Assembly: GCA_964592475.1 (NCBI GenBank) | Contig: CAZQEZ010000109.1 | Span: 1-13,931, forward strand | Length of the DNA: 13,931 bases | Direction: 5' to 3' | Source: CAZQEZ01 sp964592475 | Lineage (GTDB): Bacteria > Bacteroidota > Bacteroidia > Cytophagales > Cyclobacteriaceae | In this document: one piece after another, positions 7,576-13,931 of the stretch | Layout of the letters: every line of letters starts with the position of its first letter | Position numbering within the stretch: the first letter of the stretch is position 1 | Notes under the pieces: generated by a model | What the model was told of the DNA's origin: nothing | Seen by the model: only the letters and a program-made list of their open reading frames with translations | Databases searched by the model: none | Translations under genes and position numbers: made by a program

Positions 7576-10500
7576 TTAATCTATTTTTTCCAGCGCTCCG
7601 GCATCCCTGCTGCCTTGCGGTTTATTACCGGCAAAGTCATAGTTTACCGGCCCGTTGGTTTGCCATTCGTACAATTCGGCGATGTCAGTTTCAGCATCGG
7701 CCAAAGTACCCAAACTGATACGCATAAAGTCGATGGCTCCTTCAAAAAAGTTTTTACCCGCATTATCCCGGCCTACAAAGTAATCTGCTTTGTTGCTCAA
7801 AGAAGCTGTTGAAGGCAGGTCGATTCTTTTCCTAGCAACCTGCTTTCCATCCAGGTACATTGTCACATTCCCATTCTTTCTGTCTACTTCAGCAATCAAA
7901 TGGTGCCACTTTCCGTCATTGATTTTATTGCCGGTACTCACCTCATAATTTTTTCCTCCCGCGCTAACGGTAAACACGGCTTTACCTTTTTTATCAACGG
8001 CCAATGTATAGCCTGTTTGCCCATCGTGCTTACCCAAAACACCGCCGTTTTTATGTCCCTTATCCACTTGCATGATTGTCTCCACCAGGAAATTATTGGT
8101 TTTTATGTCCATGGTTTTGCGGTACTTTCCGGGGAAGCGAAGATACTGGTCATCGCCAAAAGCGGGCTTACCATTTTTATTCGCAGTTAAAGGTGTGGGA
8201 ACTTCCCAATATTCTTCGGAGGGAACACTATGACTGAACCTGCCCTGCCATTCCTTGATGTTGATCAGCACATCGGCTTCCAGTTTACTGTTAGGGATGC
8301 TGGCATAGCGATTGCCTTCAAATTTCAAGGCTCCAGGTACCCAGTTTTCTGAAGCAGACGGTGCATAATCCTCCAGTTCAGCTTCATTTACTTCCAGTTC
8401 AAAAACGGGTACTTTATGATACATGGAGCGATGAAAATAAGCTTGGGTGGGATAATGATGATAATCAAGGATTAATTGAGGATTAGCCTGATTCTGGTTG
8501 AAATGCCATTCTGCTACGGTGGCATACAATGCCCAGGGGACAAAATAATCTACTCCTTTGTCAATGGCTTCGCTGCCTGCATTGAGGCGAAAATCAGCTT
8601 CTGCAATGAAAGGCTTCCTGCTATTGTAGGCAATTGGCTTGCGGATGGGAAGTTTTTCCACCATGGTACCTAACTGGCCGAAAGCTACCGGATATTGCTG
8701 CATCTGCTGCTGCAATACTGATATTTCATCAGCCTGCAAGTCACTTTTGGCCCCTCTGGCTACCGTGGCAATTGTACCTGCTTTGGCAGTACCATGGAAA
8801 ATATTGTGACCAATGGCCAGGGTACTTGCCCCATCAATGCCGGAAGTTCCCGGGTCATCACCACCAATCAGGGAAGGATTACCGCCATGATTTACGGAAA
8901 TAAATTCCTCGGTAATATCGGCGAAAAGGTTACCGATATAATTGTTGCGGTTGCCCGAAGTACCACCAAGCCCTTTGCCTGAGCCATAAATTGTGGAATT
9001 AATCAATGGATTGAGATAACCAAAAACATTGAAAAAGCTGGCCCTATCACTAAAGTAAAGATTGCTAGGCTCATGAGGTCGCATCCAGGTGATGTTATTA
9101 AAGTTGTAAATTTTAAATGCTCCATCCAGGTAAATGGGATAGGACAGGTTGGTAAAATTATTACCTCCTCCCAATCCCCTTGGCCAGTGACCTACCGAGT
9201 TGCCGGAAATATTGCTATAAGAATAGAGCGGGCCATGCTGCCAGAGGGAAAGTCCACCGTAATCACAGGCGCCCAACGCCGCGTATTCAATTTTGTTGTG
9301 ATGCACCAAAATGCGGATCAGCGGAATGTCATAGGCTTTGCTGTCTTTGCCACTCTTACCGCCCTGGGAAACAATACCTGAACCTAATGCATCCTGGATG
9401 ATATTACCGGCAATCTCCATTACTCTACCATATACGGCAGTAATGGAAGGCACATTGGACCAACGATGGTCGTTGTGGCGATAAAGGCCCGTGCTCCGGG
9501 TTCTGTTGCGTAGTACTTTTACATGACTTAATTCGCCCAGCTTATCACCGGCTTTCAAACCTCCCCCACTATGTCCCTGGATGGCAATGGCCGAGCCTCC
9601 ATTGATATGGTAAAAATCGCAATCGGCCACCCGGATGTTATCCATTTTTTCATTCACGTTTACCTGGGCCAGGATTCCATCATTACCAAGGTTTCTGAAG
9701 TTACAATTTTTTACTGCGATATTGCTGCTGTTGTTGGTGAGCTCAATCGCATGTCCTTTACGGCCATTACTGCGAAATGTGAGGCCGGAAATCTCGATGT
9801 TGTTCTGATTGTCAATCACTATTGAATTCCAGGCAGAAGAAACTTCCAAATTTTGTTGGTTGGGATCAGCATCATTTGGTAGCCGCACGAATAATCGCCC
9901 ACTGTTGTCACCGTAATCCTCATCAAAGTAATACTCTCCCGGTTTATCCAGGAATTGCGGCAAATTTTCAATCAGGTAGCGACTGTCTTTGTGCACCCAA
10001 TGGGAAAATATGGATTGGGGATTATCTTCATGTTTGTACGTCCTGTGGGCGAGAAATCCTTTTTCCGGGTCGTAATCTCCCGGTTTGAGAATGTAAGGGT
10101 GGGCAGTGGCAATGATACCACCCCACTGGCTCCAGAGCGTGCCCCCGTCAAAATAATCTTTCTCGTATCCTTTCAGATCTTCATCATACCCCTGCAGGTC
10201 AATTTCATTTTCATCCGGATTCATATCGGCCTCGCCATCCCATTTGTTCCAGTGGTGGTAAGCAAAATTGGGATTAGTCATTCCCCAACCCACATCACTG
10301 GCAATATGCATATCTGTTATGCTGCCATCCATATTTATTAAATACAAGATTAATTCGTTCATCTGTTTTTGATGTTGCCACATCCCACTGAGAGGCCGTA
10401 TATGTATGGGATTATTCTTTTGTGGAGAAAGGGGTTTGTCGAGGTCGATGAACCAGACTCTTTCCGGGTTCATCCGGGCAGGCACGTGATCAGTGGTTGC

Positions 10501-10977
10501 TTTTTGCCATTCTCCAGTGACTGAAATCGAGCCTGCGATGACCGCTTCACCGGTTCCCCAGCCTGGTTCGCTGGTGAGCCTGATGGGCAATTGTGGCACT
10601 CCTGATTCATCTGCTTTGAGAAAAGCCTCACCGCCGGTGGAAAAAATACGGTAGGTAACGCCTTTTTTAAAAATGTAAGCCATAGGTCCACTGCCCTGAG
10701 CAGCCTTTCCGGTAGCTCGGGTATCCCAGGGATGATGTTGCCAGGGTGTATCCTTCGATTGACCATCATTTTCATCACTGCCATTTTCATAATCGATGTA
10801 GCGAACTTCCTGGTTTTCCGGCACCGGATAGGCAAATGGTTTTGGCTGCCACTGCAAATCGCCGGTGGGTAGAACTTTCGCGTGAGGCTCCTGCCAATGG
10901 TACTTTTGGGCGTTACTATTGGTGGTAACATATAAAATAATGATACCAATAATTGTCAATAATCTTTGGGTTTTCAT
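7576..10977 (-). CDS. Secreted right-handed beta-helix protein with C-terminal LamG domain (paralog 1)
   Basis: An 1133-residue exported protein. The signal peptide ends at SNA|QK (after A23). A beta-helix entry segment, VRYIDYENGSDENDG (58-72), is followed by PIRLTSEP and GEAVIAGS (131-150), a common opening of parallel beta-helix enzymes. Beta-helix coils run through about 390-690, with NIEISGLTFR (393-402), LIRILVHHNK (553-562), DYGGLSLWQHGP (572-583) and YLDGAFK (616-622). After FRLNAGSEAIDKG (796-808) comes a LamG/concanavalin A-like domain (about 880-1100) with FLVETIMQVD, KWHHLIAEVDRKNG (1023-1036), MYLDGKQVA (1040-1048) and FEGAIDFMRIS (1078-1088). The protein ends with RDAGALE (1124-1130). 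Many polysaccharide lyases and glycosidases use this fold; I infer action on a polysaccharide but cannot name a family or substrate. No C-terminal sorting domain is visible. It is paralogous along its whole visible length with the gene just upstream (11197 to the edge), 219 bases away. Confidence 0.88.
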   Translation of the reverse strand: MKTQRLLTIIGIIILYVTTNSNAQKYHWQEPHAKVLPTGDLQWQPKPFAYPVPENQEVRYIDYENGSDENDGQSKDTPWQHHPWDTRATGKAAQGSGPMAYIFKKGVTYRIFSTGGEAFLKADESGVPQLPIRLTSEPGWGTGEAVIAGSISVTGEWQKATTDHVPARMNPERVWFIDLDKPLSPQKNNPIHIRPLSGMWQHQKQMNELILYLINMDGSITDMHIASDVGWGMTNPNFAYHHWNKWDGEADMNPDENEIDLQGYDEDLKGYEKDYFDGGTLWSQWGGIIATAHPYILKPGDYDPEKGFLAHRTYKHEDNPQSIFSHWVHKDSRYLIENLPQFLDKPGEYYFDEDYGDNSGRLFVRLPNDADPNQQNLEVSSAWNSIVIDNQNNIEISGLTFRSNGRKGHAIELTNNSSNIAVKNCNFRNLGNDGILAQVNVNEKMDNIRVADCDFYHINGGSAIAIQGHSGGGLKAGDKLGELSHVKVLRNRTRSTGLYRHNDHRWSNVPSITAVYGRVMEIAGNIIQDALGSGIVSQGGKSGKDSKAYDIPLIRILVHHNKIEYAALGACDYGGLSLWQHGPLYSYSNISGNSVGHWPRGLGGGNNFTNLSYPIYLDGAFKIYNFNNITWMRPHEPSNLYFSDRASFFNVFGYLNPLINSTIYGSGKGLGGTSGNRNNYIGNLFADITEEFISVNHGGNPSLIGGDDPGTSGIDGASTLAIGHNIFHGTAKAGTIATVARGAKSDLQADEISVLQQQMQQYPVAFGQLGTMVEKLPIRKPIAYNSRKPFIAEADFRLNAGSEAIDKGVDYFVPWALYATVAEWHFNQNQANPQLILDYHHYPTQAYFHRSMYHKVPVFELEVNEAELEDYAPSASENWVPGALKFEGNRYASIPNSKLEADVLINIKEWQGRFSHSVPSEEYWEVPTPLTANKNGKPAFGDDQYLRFPGKYRKTMDIKTNNFLVETIMQVDKGHKNGGVLGKHDGQTGYTLAVDKKGKAVFTVSAGGKNYEVSTGNKINDGKWHHLIAEVDRKNGNVTMYLDGKQVARKRIDLPSTASLSNKADYFVGRDNAGKNFFEGAIDFMRISLGTLADAETDIAELYEWQTNGPVNYDFAGNKPQGSRDAGALEKID

Positions 10978-11196
10978 ATTTGGTTTAATTTTTACAAGTT
11001 CTAATATTACAAATTAACATTAATCAACATTATTTATAAGCTGAAATGCCATCCGATTTACATCAAACGTCATCACCTATTTTTTCACTTTGCGCAGCTA
11101 AGGGGGGAACTCTAAATGAAACGTTTAACTTTAATGGGCTGCATTCTTCATAAAAGCAAATTAGCCGGCTTACTCTTCAGTCCTCCGTCGTTTCTT
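10978..11196. other. Intergenic region between the tandem paralogs
   Basis: The 219 bases between the two minus-strand genes contain no convincing intrinsic terminator for the upstream gene: the palindrome AGCCGGCT (complement of 11163-11170) lacks a loop and U-tract. I also see no clear -33/-7 promoter pair before the downstream ATG at 10977; TTAATTTG and TAATGTTG on the minus strand are single near-matches. Co-transcription of both genes is possible. Confidence 0.4.
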
Positions 11197-13931
11197 TTAT
11201 TCTACATACTCTATCGCTCCCGCATCCCTCCTGCCCTTGGGCTTACGATCATTAAAATCATGTAAAAAAGGGCCATTGAATTGCCATTCATACAGCTCTT
11301 CAATGGTTGTTTTGGCATCTGCCAATGAGCCCCGGGATACTCTTACAAAATCTATATCGCCTTTCAGGTAATTGCCTGACTGCATGCGACCGATGTAAAA
11401 ATCGCCTGAATTGGCCAGGGAAACTTCATTTTCCAGATTGGCTTGAGCAGTGCCTGCCAATTTACCATCGAGGTAGATATTAAGTTTTTCGTTTTTCCTG
11501 TCCAGTTCGGCAATTACATGATGCCATTGATTATCCAGTATACCCGTTGGGGATTTTAATTGCCAGTCCTTTTTCCCGGTCATAACCGAAAAAGTTATTT
11601 TACCTTTTTTGTCCAGTTCAAGCTGGTAACCGGTATTGTCATTGTTTTTAGCGATCAAAGTACCAGCAGCATCGGCTTTCAGGTACATTTCCAGCAGAAA
11701 ATTATTGGTATCCATATCCAGGGTCAACCGGTCTTCACCTCTGTAGCTGCCATTTAATTTTTTTTGCTTATCCCCGCCATCAAAAGAATAGTCACTTTTC
11801 ATCACCTCATCCTTCATCAGGCAATAAGTAGTCATGCCATCCAGTTGCAAAGCGCCTTTGGTCCAGTCTTCCAGGGCTCCGGTAACGTAATTCTCCTTTT
11901 TTACATTCCTGGCCTGCAGGTTGTTGAGTGGCACAAATCGATACATGCTTCGGTTCCAGTATTCCTCTGTCGCATGCCAGTTTTCGCCATAAACTTTAGT
12001 CGGGTCATCAGGATTGGCATAGAAGTGCCATTCGCCCACTACACCATACAAAGACCAGGGAACAAAATATTTAACCCCATGGTCGATGGCCGGGGAAGTA
12101 TCGCCCAGTCTGAAATCATGATTCTCAGCATTGGGCATAGGCTTTTTATCTACTTGCACACCAATAGAAGCTGCTTTGGGATTATAATTTTGTAAAGCTT
12201 TACTAAAACTTTCAAGGCTGTTGTAAAGTACTCCTGTGTGTTCAAATACGCCAAAATCTCTGGGCTGGCCATAAAAAATATTATTGGCATAAGCCAGGGT
12301 CTGGTAATCGTAGGGCTCCTCGTCACTACCGGCTTGCAAGGCATCCATACGGTTGAGGTCCGCTTCGGCAAATTGTGGGTTGGCATGGCGGAAATAATAT
12401 TCGCTTATGTCCTGGAAAATGTTGCCCAGGTAGTAGTTGCGACCGGCCATGGGCGCTTGACGGCGACTACCGGCAGCAAACTTATAAAAGCTGTTGTTGA
12501 AAAAAGAATTCATGAAACCAATGATTTCCTGCAGGGCATTGGAATTAGCCAGCGGACTGGACAGGTCGTTGTTATTACCCCAGGCGATATTGTTGAAGTG
12601 ATAATTTTTAAAAGCACCATCCAGGTAGTAAGCAAAACCAAAACGGGCCGAGGTGTGGGTTCTTTCCGAGATGGGTCGATTTCTGCGATGGCTGAAGTGC
12701 CAGTAACCGCCGGGATTGCCAGAAACGTTGTTGAAAACATAAGCCGGACCATTTTGCCAGGTTTCGATGCCGCCCCAGTCGTTGGTATTGAGTAGTGGGT
12801 TGGTCACTTTATTATGGTGAATCAAAATGCGGATCAATGGCTTGTGCCGGATATCAGCGCCTTTACCGCCAAAAAGGAAAATACCGGCGCCAGCTACTCT
12901 GTCGATGATATTGCCGGAAACTTCCACCAGTTCTCCATTGGTCACGGTTAGCGTATGTGCACTTTCCGAACGAATGGGCCGGAAGCCGCCATTGTAAATT
13001 TTGTTGCGTAAAATTTTGGCCCTGCGCAACACCCCAATGTCCTTGCCTTTTTTGCCCCAGGAAGAGCCATCTCTTACTGTCAGGGCTGCATGTTCAAAAT
13101 TTGTAATTACATTATCACTGACAATAATATTATCCATGAAAGAATTTTCACCCTCTGCCTGGCAATGAACCCCTTTAGCCACATGCTCAAACACACAATT
13201 TCTTACGGTAAAATTTTCCACATTGCCAAAAGCCCGTACACCGGCAGCAGTTACATCTTCATGTACAAAATCACGGGCATGCACATCAAAAACATTTTGA
13301 AAGCGAAAGGTAAGGCCGCTGATTTCAATGTTGCTTTTATCATGTACATCTATCATTTTGATTCGCCTGGCAACTTCGATGGTAGTTTTATTGGGATCGC
13401 GGTCATCTGGCAGTCGTAAGTACAAGCGTCCGGCATATGGACCCTTTTCAGCATAGTAAAATTCTCCAGGAGCATCCAGGAAGCGAGGCAGGTTTTCCAG
13501 AAAATAGCGGCTACCACCCACAGGAGGCCTACCACCACTGCCATACACATGTTCAAAACGAAGCGAATTATTTTCGGGATGATACGCCTCTACCGGTACC
13601 GCGTAGGGTGTACCCATCACGCCCACGTACTCTGTCCACACCGTAGCGCCCTGATAAGCATCTTTCCCTGCTTTGGGCAATTGATTATCATAACCTATAA
13701 TCCTGGAGCTGTTTTTCTTTCCCTCCTCCATTTCTTTGATTTCCGAACGGTCCCATTCCAGCCATTCACTTTTGATGTCATCCGGACTAGAAACCTGCCA
13801 GTTAGGGTAGCGGGCAATTTGCAGGCGATTAACCATATGACTTCTTCTTTCCCAAACCCGCCGGGGCGATTGTCCTTTGCCCAAATCGATGTACCAGATT
13901 TTTTCAGGCTGAGGAAAACCGGGAGCTGATT
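11197..13931 (-). CDS. Right-handed beta-helix protein with C-terminal LamG domain (paralog 2), 5' end outside the window
   Basis: The reading frame is open to the window edge: 910 residues are visible. A TTG at 13884 could be taken as a start, but the 15 codons before it (SAPGFPQPEKIWYID) align with NPERVWFID (170-177) of paralog 1, so the true start lies beyond the window and about 160 residues, including a signal peptide, are missing. Beta-helix segments include NIEISGLTFRF (13332-13300), LIRILIHHNK (12837-12808), DWGGIETWQNGP (12780-12745) and YLDGAFK (12627-12607). FRLGDTSPAIDHG (12114-12076) precedes the LamG domain (about 11856-11281), which contains QWHHVIAELDRKNE and IYLDGKLAG, and the end is RDAGAIE (11229-11209). 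Role inferred as for paralog 1: binding or cleavage of a polysaccharide outside the cytoplasm; family and substrate unknown. Invariant patches shared with the neighbour suggest both keep the same active fold, while the insert before YLDGAFK is longer here. Confidence 0.87.
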   Translation of the reverse strand, partial: SAPGFPQPEKIWYIDLGKGQSPRRVWERRSHMVNRLQIARYPNWQVSSPDDIKSEWLEWDRSEIKEMEEGKKNSSRIIGYDNQLPKAGKDAYQGATVWTEYVGVMGTPYAVPVEAYHPENNSLRFEHVYGSGGRPPVGGSRYFLENLPRFLDAPGEFYYAEKGPYAGRLYLRLPDDRDPNKTTIEVARRIKMIDVHDKSNIEISGLTFRFQNVFDVHARDFVHEDVTAAGVRAFGNVENFTVRNCVFEHVAKGVHCQAEGENSFMDNIIVSDNVITNFEHAALTVRDGSSWGKKGKDIGVLRRAKILRNKIYNGGFRPIRSESAHTLTVTNGELVEVSGNIIDRVAGAGIFLFGGKGADIRHKPLIRILIHHNKVTNPLLNTNDWGGIETWQNGPAYVFNNVSGNPGGYWHFSHRRNRPISERTHTSARFGFAYYLDGAFKNYHFNNIAWGNNNDLSSPLANSNALQEIIGFMNSFFNNSFYKFAAGSRRQAPMAGRNYYLGNIFQDISEYYFRHANPQFAEADLNRMDALQAGSDEEPYDYQTLAYANNIFYGQPRDFGVFEHTGVLYNSLESFSKALQNYNPKAASIGVQVDKKPMPNAENHDFRLGDTSPAIDHGVKYFVPWSLYGVVGEWHFYANPDDPTKVYGENWHATEEYWNRSMYRFVPLNNLQARNVKKENYVTGALEDWTKGALQLDGMTTYCLMKDEVMKSDYSFDGGDKQKKLNGSYRGEDRLTLDMDTNNFLLEMYLKADAAGTLIAKNNDNTGYQLELDKKGKITFSVMTGKKDWQLKSPTGILDNQWHHVIAELDRKNEKLNIYLDGKLAGTAQANLENEVSLANSGDFYIGRMQSGNYLKGDIDFVRVSRGSLADAKTTIEELYEWQFNGPFLHDFNDRKPKGRRDAGAIEYVE

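Noticed and set aside
10470..10949. 159-codon minus-strand frame overlapping the start of paralog 1
   Set aside because: It lies in another frame of the signal peptide and N-terminal region of paralog 1, whose frame has the recognisable motifs.
11102..11107. Run of six G residues between the paralogs as a phase-variable tract
   Set aside because: Six bases is short for slipped-strand switching, and there is no promoter or coding context to act on.
12238..12795. 185-codon open frame on the plus strand
   Set aside because: It is antisense to the strongly supported paralog 2 coding region, which has homology in its own frame, and its product has no recognisable motif.
1..13931. CRISPR arrays, tRNA or rRNA genes, insertion sequences
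   Set aside because: No regularly spaced repeats, tRNA-like cloverleaf ends, rRNA motifs or transposase genes with terminal inverted repeats were seen.
7576..13931. SusC/SusD-type polysaccharide utilisation locus
   Set aside because: No TonB-dependent transporter, SusD-like lipoprotein, sulfatase or regulator is present in the window; such genes could lie beyond 13931 but cannot be claimed.

Overview
The window looks like a chromosomal segment from a Bacteroidota species, possibly marine. The evidence is AT-rich gene spacing, start codons without a clear Shine-Dalgarno sequence, a fused aspartokinase/homoserine dehydrogenase, secreted beta-helix/LamG proteins, and the remnant of an FtsX/MacB-type permease whose motifs are typical of that phylum. 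Species cannot be fixed from the sequence.

Layout. Positions 1-254 hold a decayed permease fragment. Positions 382-5104 (+ strand) are a compact thrABC operon: thrA (bifunctional aspartokinase I/homoserine dehydrogenase I, 820 aa), thrB (homoserine kinase, 310 aa, ATGA overlap with thrA) and thrC (threonine synthase, 437 aa, 17 bases after thrB). Together they cover aspartate to threonine except the aspartate-semialdehyde dehydrogenase step, which must be encoded elsewhere. No thrL-like leader or attenuator is visible; ThrA keeps both ACT-type sensor motifs, so feedback inhibition is the likely control.

A convergent intergenic region (5105-5416) with several hairpins separates the operon from minus-strand genes. 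The first, 5417-7252, encodes an exported PQQ-like beta-propeller protein of unknown job. Next come two large tandem paralogs, 7576-10977 (1133 aa, complete) and 11197 to the window edge (910 residues visible, N-terminus outside). Each combines a right-handed parallel beta-helix with a C-terminal LamG (concanavalin A-like) domain. A strong terminator closes the 7576-10977 gene at about 7509-7536.

The paralog pair is the part most worth attention. The two share several invariant patches (HHNK, D-[YW]-GG...WQ-[HN]-GP, YLDGAFK, YFVPW, EWHF) that could form a carbohydrate active site, and in both the LamG domain sits between two motifs (SxAIDxG and DAGAxE) that are normally close together in beta-helix proteins. 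I cannot place them in a named CAZy family from sequence alone. Their base composition is visibly richer in G+C than the thr operon and the propeller gene.
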